A stretch of 64,000 nucleotides of DNA from an uncultured Lachnospiraceae bacterium. GTDB taxonomy: Bacteria > Bacillota > Clostridia > Lachnospirales > Lachnospiraceae. Below are positions 8,414-16,712 of the stretch, one piece after another. The DNA is taken from contig CACZBW010000017.1 in NCBI GenBank assembly GCA_902779575.1, forward strand, positions 1-64,000, given 5' to 3'. Positions within the stretch are counted from its first letter, which is position 1; each line of letters starts with the position of its first letter. The notes under the pieces were generated by a model. The model did no database searches, was not told the DNA's origin, and was given only the letters and a program-made list of their open reading frames with translations. Both the position numbers and the translations under genes were made by a program.

Positions 8414-9211
8414 ATGAAACGACATCTGTATGCAGCCGTCCTGGCGGCTATTCTGGCAATCCTGTGCCTGGCGGGCCTGGCTGTTTTTATTTTTGTGGAG
8501 CACAGGCAGCTGCAGACCTCCGCCGGGGAGATCGTCAATCCCTTTGAATCGGATGAGGGGCTTGCCGCGGCTCTGAGAGGAAACAGGCCTGTATATGAGG
8601 AGAATACGGAGCGGGAGAGTACGGAAGAGGACGGCTCTCTTGACAGTCATGTGTCGAAGGCATTTGAAGCCGCGCGGTCTCAGGTGCAGGAGAACAGACC
8701 CCACCGCATTCTGTTTGTGGGCGACTCCAGGACCCTCGGCTGCCGCGACGCTTTCGGCAAGAGCCCACGGAAAGATGACTGCCTTTTTGTGGGAAAGGTC
8801 GGGGAAGGCTGCGCCTGGTTCCGGGAGGAGGGCCTTCAGGAAATGGAGGATGCGATCCGGGAAAACCCGGACCTTCCGGTAGTCCTGAATTTCGGAGTCA
8901 ATGACCCGGATCAGATCAGCCAGTACCTGGAAACCTATGCGGAGATGATGGAGCAGCTTCCGGATACGGATTTCTATTTCCTCTCCGTGAACCCCGTGGA
9001 AGAAGAGCAGATGGCGGAAGAGGTGCTGGAACTGATCAATAATGAGAATATCACCCTTCTGAACGAAGCCCTGAAGAAAGCATGGCCGGACCGGTACCTG
9101 GATTCCTCGTCCATGCTGCTGAAAGACGGTTTTGAGACAGTCGACGGAATTCATTTTACGGAAAAGACATATCTTCTGATTCATGATTTCGTGGTCAGGC
9201 AGCTGTTCTGA
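8414..9211 (+). CDS. Membrane-anchored SGNH/GDSL-like hydrolase
   Basis: 265 residues. An N-terminal hydrophobic segment (about residues 6-29) after MKRH acts as signal anchor or signal peptide, so the enzyme works outside the membrane. An acidic linker (about 40-80) leads to a hydrolase domain. ILFVGDSRT carries the SGNH block I serine, NFGVND is block III, and DGIHFTEKTY supplies the C-terminal Asp/His pair. This supports an esterase or acyl-hydrolase fold; cell-wall or glycan O-deacetylation is a common role but the substrate is not shown here. AAGGAG lies just before the ATG. It has its own promoter and terminator, so it looks monocistronic. Confidence 0.85.
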   Translation: MKRHLYAAVLAAILAILCLAGLAVFIFVEHRQLQTSAGEIVNPFESDEGLAAALRGNRPVYEENTERESTEEDGSLDSHVSKAFEAARSQVQENRPHRILFVGDSRTLGCRDAFGKSPRKDDCLFVGKVGEGCAWFREEGLQEMEDAIRENPDLPVVLNFGVNDPDQISQYLETYAEMMEQLPDTDFYFLSVNPVEEEQMAEEVLELINNENITLLNEALKKAWPDRYLDSSSMLLKDGFETVDGIHFTEKTYLLIHDFVVRQLF

Positions 9212-9243
9212 TCCGGAATTTCTCCCGCGATAGTCTGTTTACG

Positions 9244-9269
9244 AGCGCGCCCGGCAGGGCGCGCTTTAT
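9244..9269 (+). terminator. Terminator after the SGNH hydrolase gene
   Basis: AGCGCGCCC and GGGCGCGCT form a 9-bp GC-rich stem around GGCA, followed by TTATT. Confidence 0.8.
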
Positions 9270-9290
9270 TATGCCGTAAATGGGCTGAAT

Positions 9291-9484
9291 GTACCTGTTC
9301 ACGGCTTTCCGCACAACAGGCCTCCGACCATCCGTGCTCTGCACATATGCCGCATCTTCGATGCTTCCGTCCGAGGCTGTGCGTGGAGTTCCTGCTTCGC
9401 AGGCCTTTTGAAATCAAAATCTGCTTCTTACGTGTGAACACGACGAATCAGAAGCTGATTTCAAAAAGGCCGTGAATAGTAACT
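9291..9484. repeat. MITE-like palindromic element, copy B (complete)
   Basis: About 194 bases bounded by imperfect terminal inverted repeats: GTACCTGTTCACGGCT at the left, and at the right GGCCGTGAATAGTAAC, whose complement matches the left end at 12 of 16 positions. The right half is ~85% similar by eye to copy A. An inner pair TGAAATCA/TGATTTCA forms a second hairpin. No transposase is encoded. It fills the gap between the hydrolase terminator and the hrcA promoter. Confidence 0.75.
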
Positions 9485-9515
9485 GGAAAATTTTCAGTTT
9501 GTTCACAAAAAGGTG

Positions 9516-9544
9516 TTGACAAAAAACAGGCATGGCTCTATTAT
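9516..9544 (+). promoter_or_regulatory. Promoter of the hrcA-grpE-dnaK-dnaJ operon
   Basis: TTGACA (9516-9521) and TATTAT (9539-9544) with an ideal 17-base spacer. The predicted transcript start falls just before the CIRCE operator. Confidence 0.88.
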
Positions 9545-9557
9545 AGTGCCATGGATG

Positions 9558-9584
9558 TTAGCACTCCAACACAACGAGTGCTAA
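9558..9584 (+). promoter_or_regulatory. CIRCE operator (HrcA binding site)
   Basis: A perfect TTAGCACTC, nine bases, GAGTGCTAA inverted repeat. This is the established binding site of the HrcA repressor, which releases on heat shock. Its place between promoter and hrcA predicts self-repression of the whole operon. Confidence 0.97.
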
Positions 9585-9607
9585 CAGAAGCGGAAGGAGG
9601 AAGCAGG

Positions 9608-10651
9608 ATGGAACTGGATGATCGCAAATGGACGATTTTAAAAGCTATCATCAAGACTTATCTGGAAACAGGCGAGCCGGTAGGTTCCAGGACCATTTCA
9701 AAGGATCCGGACCTGAATCTGAGTTCCGCTACGATCCGCAACGAGATGTCTGATCTGGAGGATATGGGGCTGATTATCCAGCCGCACACATCTTCCGGAA
9801 GAATTCCCTCCGACGCAGGCTACCGCCTGTATGTCGACCGGCTGATGGAGGAGAAGGAGGCGGAAGTCTCCCAGATGAAGCAGCTCATGATCACCCGTCA
9901 GGACAAGATGGAACTTCTGCTCAAACAGATCGTCCGTTTCCTGGCCGTGAACACGAACTATGCGACGATGATCACCAGCCCGCAGTACCACAGGATCAGG
10001 CTGAAATTCATTCAGCTGTCCATCGTGGATGAGGAACAGATCCTGGCGACCGTGGTTGCTGAAGGAAATGTGGTGAAGAACCGCATTATCCGGATCCTGC
10101 ACGGACTTGGCCGGGAGCAGGTGCTTCAGCTGAACATCCTTCTCAACAGCAGGCTCAACGGGCTGACGATCGAGGAGATCAATCTTGCCACGATCCAGAA
10201 GCTGAAAGAGGAGGCGGGAATCAGTTCGGACCTGATCTCCCAGGTGCTGGACGCGGTTGCGGATGCCATTTCACAGGAGGAGGATATAGAAGTCTATACG
10301 AGCGGTGCGACGAATATTTTCAAGTATCCGGAGCTTTCCGCGGATACGGAGAAGGCCAGCGGCCTGATCGAGGCGTTTGAGGAGAAGCATCCGCTGCTCT
10401 CCCTGATGAACGGGGGGAAGGATGAGGAACATTCGATCCAGGTTTCGATCGGGACCGAGCTGCAGAATGAGAACATGAAAGACTGCAGCGTGGTGACGGC
10501 CAGCTACGATCTCGGCGGAGGAATGTACGGACGGATCGGCATCGTCGGACCCAGACGGATGGATTATGATAAAGTGGTAGGCATCCTGAAAGATCTGACC
10601 AGCCAGCTGGACAGGATCTATCACAAGGATGCGGATGGTCCCGGAAATTAG
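9608..10651 (+). CDS. hrcA: Heat-inducible transcription repressor HrcA
   Basis: 347 residues, the family norm. An N-terminal winged helix carries KTYLETGEPVGSRTISK and SATIRNEMSDLEDMGLI, which are the HrcA DNA-binding signatures; a GAF-like dimerisation domain follows, and GIVGPRRMDYDKVV near the C-terminus is also characteristic. HrcA represses through CIRCE and its activity depends on GroE in well-studied species. The ATG at 9608 has AAGGAGGAAGC before it; the upstream in-frame ATG at 9551 lies ahead of the operator and is not credible. It is first in the operon, 27 bases before grpE. Confidence 0.96.
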   Translation: MELDDRKWTILKAIIKTYLETGEPVGSRTISKDPDLNLSSATIRNEMSDLEDMGLIIQPHTSSGRIPSDAGYRLYVDRLMEEKEAEVSQMKQLMITRQDKMELLLKQIVRFLAVNTNYATMITSPQYHRIRLKFIQLSIVDEEQILATVVAEGNVVKNRIIRILHGLGREQVLQLNILLNSRLNGLTIEEINLATIQKLKEEAGISSDLISQVLDAVADAISQEEDIEVYTSGATNIFKYPELSADTEKASGLIEAFEEKHPLLSLMNGGKDEEHSIQVSIGTELQNENMKDCSVVTASYDLGGGMYGRIGIVGPRRMDYDKVVGILKDLTSQLDRIYHKDADGPGN

Positions 10652-10678
10652 TGTCCGGGCGGATAACTGGAGGATCAG

Positions 10679-11449
10679 ATGACACAGGAAAAGGAACGGG
10701 TGAATAAGGATATGCCGGATCTGGATGAAAGAAAAAACAGAAATGAGCAGGATCCTGAGAACCTGAACGGGCAGGATGATCTGCAGGAGAATACGGAAGA
10801 GAGGAAGGCTTCCGAAGACGCGCAGACGGAAGAATGTCCGGAAATGCAGGACACAGCTGAGGCCGGAAGCCAGGCGGAGGAAACTGCCGCGGAAGACGGC
10901 GCGGAAGCGGAGGAGAATGCGGACGATCCTTCCGGAGAGAATCCGGAAGAAGATATTGTGGAAGGAAACTTCAGAAAAGCGGATGAAAAGAAAGGCTTTT
11001 TCCGCAGGAAGAAAGATAAGAGGGATGAGAAGATCGAGGAACTGAGCGATCAGGTGCGGCGCCAGATGGCGGAATTCGATAATTTCCGGAAAAGAACGGA
11101 GAAAGAAAAGTCCGCCATGTTTGAGACCGGCGCCAGGAGCGTGATTGAGAAGATCCTTCCGGTCGTGGACAACTTCGAGAGAGGACTTGCGGCCGCGGGG
11201 GACAACAGTGAAGATCCGTTCGCCCAGGGCATGGAAAAAATATACAGACAGCTGATCCAGACGCTGGAACAGATCGGGGTGACCCCGATCGAGGCGGTCG
11301 GAAAAGAATTTGACCCGAATTTCCATAATGCCGTGATGCACTGCGAAGATGATTCGGTCGGAGAGAACGTCATCGTCCAGGAACTTCAGAAGGGTTATAT
11401 GTACAGGGACAGTGTGGTCAGGCACAGCATGGTGAAGGTAGCCAACTGA
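10679..11449 (+). CDS. grpE: Nucleotide exchange factor GrpE
   Basis: 256 residues. GrpE drives ADP release from DnaK. The conserved coiled coil starts near residue 120 (EFDNFRKRTEKEK), followed by LPVVDNFERGLAA and the C-terminal wing with GKEFDPNFHNAVMH and GYMYRDSVVRHSMVKVAN. The first ~110 residues are a very acidic, Glu/Asp/Asn/Gln-rich region that is probably disordered and makes the protein longer than the usual ~190-200 residues. GGAGG lies 5 bases before the ATG. Confidence 0.96.
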   Translation: MTQEKERVNKDMPDLDERKNRNEQDPENLNGQDDLQENTEERKASEDAQTEECPEMQDTAEAGSQAEETAAEDGAEAEENADDPSGENPEEDIVEGNFRKADEKKGFFRRKKDKRDEKIEELSDQVRRQMAEFDNFRKRTEKEKSAMFETGARSVIEKILPVVDNFERGLAAAGDNSEDPFAQGMEKIYRQLIQTLEQIGVTPIEAVGKEFDPNFHNAVMHCEDDSVGENVIVQELQKGYMYRDSVVRHSMVKVAN

Positions 11450-11586
11450 CAGAGCGGTCCGGACGCTTCGGCAGACCGGAAGAAGGACAGGATACAGTAC
11501 GGCGGCAGCCGGCTGATGACATAGATTTGGAACAGAGAGATTAAGTCTTTCATATGAGAATAAGGGTTTGACCAGGAGGATATGTT

Positions 11587-13446
11587 ATGGGAAAAATTAT
11601 CGGTATTGACCTTGGAACAACAAACAGCTGCGTAGCAGTTATGGAAGGCGGAAAGCCGACCGTTATCGCGAATACAGAGGGATCCAGAACAACGCCGTCT
11701 GTCGTCGCGTTTACAAAGAACGGGGAGAGATTGGTCGGAGAGCCTGCAAAACGCCAGGCCGTCACGAACGCTGACAAGACCGTTTCCTCGATCAAGAGAC
11801 ATATGGGCTCTGATTACAGAGTCAACATTGAAGGCAAGAAGTATTCACCGCAGGAAATTTCCGCCATGATTCTCCAGAAGCTGAAGAGCGACGCGGAAGG
11901 CTATCTGGGTGAGAAGGTTACCGAGGCGGTCATCACCTGCCCGGCTTATTTCAATGACGCGCAGCGCCAGGCGACCAAGGACGCCGGCAAGATCGCAGGA
12001 CTTGACGTAAAGCGCATCATCAACGAGCCGACCGCGGCAGCTCTTGCTTACGGTCTGGACAATGAGAAAGAGCAGAAGATCATGGTCTATGACCTCGGCG
12101 GCGGAACCTTCGACGTTTCCATCATCGAGATCGGCGACGGCGTCATCGAGGTTCTTGCCACCAACGGCAACAACCATCTGGGCGGAGATGATTTCGACCA
12201 GAGGATCACGGACTATATGATCCGCGATTTCAAGAACAAAGAAGGCATCGACCTGTCCGGCGACAAGATGGCGCTCCAGAGACTGAGAGAAGCAGCCGAG
12301 AAAGCAAAGAAGGAGCTTTCCTCCGCTACTACGACCAATATCAACCTGCCGTTCATTACCGCCAATGAGACCGGTCCCAAGCACTTTGAGATGGATCTGA
12401 CAAAGGCAAAATTCGATGAGCTGACCGCTGACCTGGTGGACGCCACTGCGGAACCGGTGCGCAAGGCTCTCGCGGATGCGGGCGTTTCCGCTTCCGAACT
12501 CGGCAAAGTTCTGCTGGTCGGCGGCTCTACCCGTATCCCGGCTGTCCAGGAAAAGGTGAAAGCCCTGACAGGACATGAGCCGAGCAAGACCCTGAACCCG
12601 GATGAGTGCGTCGCGATCGGCGCGGCAATCCAGGGCGGTAAGCTGGCCGGCGACGCAGGCGCAGGCGATATCCTTCTTCTGGATGTCACCCCGCTGTCCC
12701 TGTCCATCGAGACTCTGGGCGGTGTAGCGACCAAGCTGATCGAGCGCAATACGACGATCCCGACCAAGAAGAGCCAGATCTTCTCCACCGCCGCCGACAA
12801 CCAGACGGCTGTTGACATCCACGTGGTGCAGGGCGAGCGTCAGTTTGCCCGCGACAACAAGACCCTCGGCCAGTTCCGTCTGGATGGGATTCCGCCTGCA
12901 AGAAGAGGCGTTCCGCAGATTGAGGTTACCTTCGATATCGACGCAAACGGTATCGTAAATGTATCCGCCAAGGATCTGGGAACCGGCAAGGAGCAGCACA
13001 TCACGATCACCAGCGGATCCAACATGTCCGACGATGAGATCGATAAGGCTGTGAAGGAAGCGGCTGAGTACGAAGCGCAGGATAAGAAGCGCAAGGAAGG
13101 CATTGATACAAAGAACGACGCGGACGCCATGGTATTCCAGACAGAGAAGGCCATGGAAGAAGTCGGCGACAAGATCGATCCGGCTGACAAAGCCCAGGTT
13201 GAGGCAGATCTGAAGGAACTCAAGGACGCCATCGCAAAATGCGGCGATGAACTGACAGACGATCAGGTCAATAACCTCAAGGCAGGCCGTGAGAAACTGA
13301 TGAACAGCGCGCAGAAGCTGTTTGAGAAGGTATATCAGCAGCAGGCAGCAGGAGCGCAGGGCCAGGCAGGTCCGGACATGGGCGGCCAGGGCGCTTCCTC
13401 CGCTTCCAATGATGACGTGGTGGACGGAGATTACAGAGAGGTCTGA
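11587..13446 (+). CDS. dnaK: Chaperone protein DnaK (Hsp70)
   Basis: 619 residues, full length for Gram-positive DnaK. It opens with [18 protein letters not shown] (phosphate loop 1), then [44 protein letters not shown] and [14 protein letters not shown] in the ATPase domain, and [16 protein letters not shown] at the linker to the substrate-binding domain. The lid ends in a short Gln/Gly/Ala/Ser tail and finishes [25 protein letters not shown] precedes the ATG. It is 137 bases behind grpE. Confidence 0.98.
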   Translation: MGKIIGIDLGTTNSCVAVMEGGKPTVIANTEGSRTTPSVVAFTKNGERLVGEPAKRQAVTNADKTVSSIKRHMGSDYRVNIEGKKYSPQEISAMILQKLKSDAEGYLGEKVTEAVITCPAYFNDAQRQATKDAGKIAGLDVKRIINEPTAAALAYGLDNEKEQKIMVYDLGGGTFDVSIIEIGDGVIEVLATNGNNHLGGDDFDQRITDYMIRDFKNKEGIDLSGDKMALQRLREAAEKAKKELSSATTTNINLPFITANETGPKHFEMDLTKAKFDELTADLVDATAEPVRKALADAGVSASELGKVLLVGGSTRIPAVQEKVKALTGHEPSKTLNPDECVAIGAAIQGGKLAGDAGAGDILLLDVTPLSLSIETLGGVATKLIERNTTIPTKKSQIFSTAADNQTAVDIHVVQGERQFARDNKTLGQFRLDGIPPARRGVPQIEVTFDIDANGIVNVSAKDLGTGKEQHITITSGSNMSDDEIDKAVKEAAEYEAQDKKRKEGIDTKNDADAMVFQTEKAMEEVGDKIDPADKAQVEADLKELKDAIAKCGDELTDDQVNNLKAGREKLMNSAQKLFEKVYQQQAAGAQGQAGPDMGGQGASSASNDDVVDGDYREV

Positions 13447-13534
13447 TCCTGCGGGGAAGATCTTCCTTCGGGGAGAGGATATCATTTGCGGGAACCGGAC
13501 AGGGCTTTGCCCACAGATGGAATTTCAGTAATAA

Positions 13535-13581
13535 CAGAGGAGACTGGAGCTGGGGGGATATCCCTCTCAGCTCCGTCTCTG
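13535..13581 (+). other. Strong intercistronic stem-loop between dnaK and dnaJ
   Basis: CAGAG-GA-GAC-T-GGAGCTG pairs with CAGCTCCGTCTCTG, a roughly 14-bp stem with small bulges and an inner GGG/CCC pair. There is no T run after it, so it is more likely a processing or mRNA-stability structure or a partial attenuator than a standard terminator. Confidence 0.55.
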
Positions 13582-13635
13582 TGCGCGTTAAGCCTGAAAG
13601 CGGCTGGCGGGCGTTTCGCAGGCAGGAGTTAATAT

Positions 13636-14829
13636 ATGGCAGAGAAGAGAGATTACTACGAGGTGCTTGGAGTTGACCGCGGCGCGGATGCCGAGACGCT
13701 GAAGAAAGCCTACCGACAGCTTGCCAAGAAGTATCATCCTGATATGAATCCGGGAGATGCGGCGGCGGCTGAGAAGTTTAAGGAAGCGTCGGAAGCATAC
13801 GCGATACTGAGCGATCCGGAGAAGAGAAGCCAGTACGACCAGTTCGGGCAAGCGGCCTTCGAGGGAGGCGCCGGCGGCTTCAGCGGAGGCGGATTCGATT
13901 TCAACGGGGCTGATTTTTCGGATATTTTCGGAGATATCTTCGGAGACTTTTTCGGCGGCGGCCGCAGGAGCAGTTCGCCGAACGGCCCGATGCAGGGGGC
14001 AAATGTCCGCGCGCGCGTCAGTATCAGTTTTGACGAGGCTGTTACGGGATGCACGAAGAATCTGGATCTGACCCTGAAAGATGAGTGCACCAACTGCCAT
14101 GGGACCGGAGCGAAGCCGGGAACTTCCCCGAAGATCTGTCCCAAGTGCCGCGGAACCGGTTCGGTTGTCTTCCGCCAGCAGTCTCTTTTCGGTATGGTGC
14201 AGAGCCAGCAGCCCTGCCCGGACTGCCAGGGAAGAGGAAAGATTATCGAGAGCAGATGCCCGAACTGCGGTGGCAGCGGTTATACCGCGAGCCGGAAGAC
14301 GATCGAGGTTACGATTCCGGCCGGCATCGACGACGGGCAGAGCATCCGGATCCGGGAGAAGGGGGAACCGGGCCTGAACGGCGGCCCGCGGGGAGATCTC
14401 CTGGTGGAAGTGCGCGTGGCTTCCAATCCGAATTTTATCCGGCAGGATATGGATATCTTTTCCAACGTGGAGATTTCATTTGCCCAGGCGGCCCTGGGAG
14501 GAGATCTGCGCGTAAAGACGGTGGACGGCGAAGTGATTTATACCGTGCGTCCGGGTACCCAGTCCGGGACCCGTGTCCGCCTGAAAGGAAAAGGGATGCC
14601 CAGCGTGCGCAGCAGTTCCGTGCGGGGCGACCATTATGTGACGCTGCTTGTACGTACCCCGGTGAAGCTCTCACCGGAGGCGAAGGAAGCGCTTAAGCAC
14701 TTCGACTATCTGTCCGGCAACAGCCTGGATCAGGCGGAAGATCCTTTCGGCGATGAGTCGTCGGAGAAGCATAAAAAGAAGAAAAAGGGCTTTATGAATA
14801 AAATAAAGGAAGCCTTTGACGAGGAATAA
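13636..14829 (+). CDS. dnaJ: Chaperone protein DnaJ (Hsp40)
   Basis: 397 residues, a full type I DnaJ that stimulates DnaK's ATPase and delivers clients. The J domain has the H34-P35-D36 motif. A Gly/Phe-rich stretch follows (about 75-115), then four CxxCxGxG zinc repeats ([32 protein letters not shown]) and the two C-terminal beta domains. The tail after ~370 is lysine-rich ([18 protein letters not shown]) and unusual. GCAGGAGTTAATAT lies ahead of the ATG. Last gene of the operon, followed by a strong terminator. Confidence 0.97.
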   Translation: MAEKRDYYEVLGVDRGADAETLKKAYRQLAKKYHPDMNPGDAAAAEKFKEASEAYAILSDPEKRSQYDQFGQAAFEGGAGGFSGGGFDFNGADFSDIFGDIFGDFFGGGRRSSSPNGPMQGANVRARVSISFDEAVTGCTKNLDLTLKDECTNCHGTGAKPGTSPKICPKCRGTGSVVFRQQSLFGMVQSQQPCPDCQGRGKIIESRCPNCGGSGYTASRKTIEVTIPAGIDDGQSIRIREKGEPGLNGGPRGDLLVEVRVASNPNFIRQDMDIFSNVEISFAQAALGGDLRVKTVDGEVIYTVRPGTQSGTRVRLKGKGMPSVRSSSVRGDHYVTLLVRTPVKLSPEAKEALKHFDYLSGNSLDQAEDPFGDESSEKHKKKKKGFMNKIKEAFDEE

Positions 14830-14849
14830 AAAAACAGCTGAAAATCCGG

Positions 14850-14886
14850 CAGCCGGCGGCAGAATCATCCTGCGCCGGCTGTTTTT
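14850..14886 (+). terminator. Terminator of the dnaK operon
   Basis: CAGCCGGCGGCAG pairs with CTGCGCCGGCTG (one bulged base) around AATCATC, followed directly by TTTTT. Confidence 0.9.
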
Positions 14887-14956
14887 CACGCCGCTCTTAG
14901 CCGGATGCGGAGCCGTGATCAGCAGCACCGGGCACTTTTTCTTTTTACGGAAGAGA

Positions 14957-14986
14957 TAGACGGCTGCGCTCCGGTCATGCTATAAT
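14957..14986 (+). promoter_or_regulatory. Extended -10 promoter for the flavodiiron/rubredoxin operon
   Basis: TGC-TATAAT, with the hexamer at 14981-14986, is an extended -10 element; the -35 (TAGACG at 14957-14962) is poor. The leader to the fprA start is about 145 bases with no recognisable riboswitch. Confidence 0.6.
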
Positions 14987-15137
14987 CATCGTGCCTGCGT
15001 TGAAAGCCGGATGGAGAATTGCGCTGCGGCTTTGTGCTTTTGAGGAGAGGGCTTCTCCTGATGCGTGCGGAAATCCCCGGGTAAGGGCTGTTGAAAAGAC
15101 TCATGCAGTTTCCAGAAAGAAAGGAAGGCATCTATAT

Positions 15138-16346
15138 ATGTACTGCTTCAGAAAAGTGACCGATGATCTGTACTGGGTGGGAGCCAACGACAGGCGCCTT
15201 GCCATGTTTGAGGGCGTTTATTCCGTTCCGCGCGGCGTATCCTACAATTCCTACCTGCTTCATGATGAGAAGACAGTGCTGTTCGATACGGTGGACGCGG
15301 CAGTTGCGGAAGTATTTTTTGAAAATGTGGAGAAGGCCCTTGACGGACGCCATCTTGATTATCTGATCGTTCACCATATGGAGCCGGACCATTCCGCGAC
15401 TCTGACCGGGCTTGTGCGCCGCTATCCGGACGTGAAGATCGTATGCAACCAGAAGACTGCGGGCATGATGAAGCAGTTTTTCAGCTTTGACGTCGATTCG
15501 ATGACGCAGATTGTGAAGGAAGGGGAGACGTTCTGCTCCGGGAAGCATACGATGACCTTCCTCAACGCGCCCATGGTTCACTGGCCGGAAGTCATGATGA
15601 CCTACGACGAGACGAATAAAGCCCTGTTCACGGCCGACGCCTTTGGAACCTTCGGCGCCCTGAACGGAGCACTGTTCGCCGATGAAGTCGATTTTGAGAG
15701 GGATTACCTGGACGAAGCCAGAAGATATTATGCCAACATCGTGGGCAAGTACGGGACGCAGGTCCTGACGGTCCTGAAGAAGGTTTCCTCAAAGGATGTC
15801 GCCTTCCTCTGCCCGCTCCACGGTTTTGTCTGGAGGGAGAAGCTGGACTGGTATGTCGACAAATACATGCACTGGGCGTCCTACAAACCGGAGAAAAAGG
15901 GTGTTGTGATTGCCTATGCTTCCGTATATCACCACACGGAGAATGCGGCGGAATGCCTGGCGGTACGCCTGAGGGAGAAAGGAATCCCGACGGTTATGTT
16001 CGATGTTTCCGTGACTCCGGCGTCCGAAGTGGTCGCCGCCGTATTTGAATACAGCCATCTGGTTCTGGCGTCCACAACTTATAATGCGGGGATCTTTGTC
16101 CAGATGGAGAATTTCCTCAGCGACCTGGTCGCGCATAATATCCAGAACCGCACTGCGGCGGTGATCGAAAATGGCTCCTGGGCTTTATCCAGCGGCAAGC
16201 TGATGAAGGAACAGCTCGGAAAATGTAAAAACGTCACAGTGCTGGAGGAGACTCTGTCCATAAAGTCCGCTCTGAAGGAAGAGCAGCTGGTGCAGCTGGA
16301 TGCGATGGCGGAAGCGCTGGCGGCAGGTTTTACTGCTGCTGAGTAA
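15138..16346 (+). CDS. A-type flavoprotein, flavodiiron protein (FprA-like)
   Basis: 402 residues: an N-terminal metallo-beta-lactamase-like di-iron domain and a C-terminal flavodoxin domain. The first iron ligands are visible as H80-x-E82-x-D84-H85, with a further ligand region in FTADAFGTFG and CPLHGFVW. The flavodoxin part begins near KGVVIAYASVYHHTENAA. In anaerobes these enzymes reduce O2 to water or NO to N2O with electrons from rubredoxin, and a rubredoxin gene follows 32 bases later, which fits closely. The ATG at 15138 follows AAAGAAAGGAAGG; the frame stays open back to 14991 without family-like sequence. Confidence 0.95.
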   Translation: MYCFRKVTDDLYWVGANDRRLAMFEGVYSVPRGVSYNSYLLHDEKTVLFDTVDAAVAEVFFENVEKALDGRHLDYLIVHHMEPDHSATLTGLVRRYPDVKIVCNQKTAGMMKQFFSFDVDSMTQIVKEGETFCSGKHTMTFLNAPMVHWPEVMMTYDETNKALFTADAFGTFGALNGALFADEVDFERDYLDEARRYYANIVGKYGTQVLTVLKKVSSKDVAFLCPLHGFVWREKLDWYVDKYMHWASYKPEKKGVVIAYASVYHHTENAAECLAVRLREKGIPTVMFDVSVTPASEVVAAVFEYSHLVLASTTYNAGIFVQMENFLSDLVAHNIQNRTAAVIENGSWALSSGKLMKEQLGKCKNVTVLEETLSIKSALKEEQLVQLDAMAEALAAGFTAAE

Positions 16347-16378
16347 AATAAAACAGTAAGAAAAAGGAGGTAACAAGG

Positions 16379-16537
16379 ATGAAGAAGGTTTGTGATCTGT
16401 GCGGATGGGAGTACAACGAGGAAGAGGGATATCCGGAAGGCGGAATCGCTCCGGGAACCAAATGGGAAGACATTCCGGATGATTTTGTATGTCCGCTGTG
16501 CGGAGCCGGAAAGGATGAGTTCAGCGACGCTGAATAA
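16379..16537 (+). CDS. Rubredoxin
   Basis: 52 residues, standard size. Translation shows C5-x2-C8-G and C38-P-L-C41-G, the four cysteines that bind a single iron, and typical spacing residues (W10, Y12, P19, G22, [15 protein letters not shown]). AAAAAGGAGGTAACAAGG precedes the ATG. It lies directly downstream of the flavodiiron gene and is very probably its electron donor. It is too short to appear in a listing limited to 60 residues or more. Confidence 0.96.
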   Translation: MKKVCDLCGWEYNEEEGYPEGGIAPGTKWEDIPDDFVCPLCGAGKDEFSDAE

Positions 16538-16550
16538 GAAACAAAATGAG

Positions 16551-16588
16551 AGGATGCTGCCGGCAGGAATTCCTGACGGCAGCATCTG
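16551..16588 (+). other. Inverted repeat after rubredoxin
   Basis: GATGCTGCCG with an inner CAGGA pairs with CCTG and CGGCAGCATC, a stem of about 14 bp around a short AT-rich loop. No T run follows, so it is only a candidate transcription end or stability structure. Confidence 0.5.
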
Positions 16589-16712
16589 CGCGATAAAGGA
16601 AGCTGTACCGGCCGGAAAGCAGAAACCGGCAGCCATGCCTGCATGGACAGATCTTTCATGGGGATGGAAGCCGGGATTACAGAAATAAAGGAGAGAGCAG
16701 AACTGAGTTATT

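Noticed and set aside
8143-8547. 134-codon frame through the 45-bp repeats
   Set aside because: No ribosome binding site at its start and it runs into the well-supported SGNH hydrolase gene in another frame.
11845-13485. 546-codon open frame antisense to dnaK
   Set aside because: The coding strand is an unmistakable DnaK with family motifs throughout; long antisense frames are expected opposite GC-rich, strongly biased genes.
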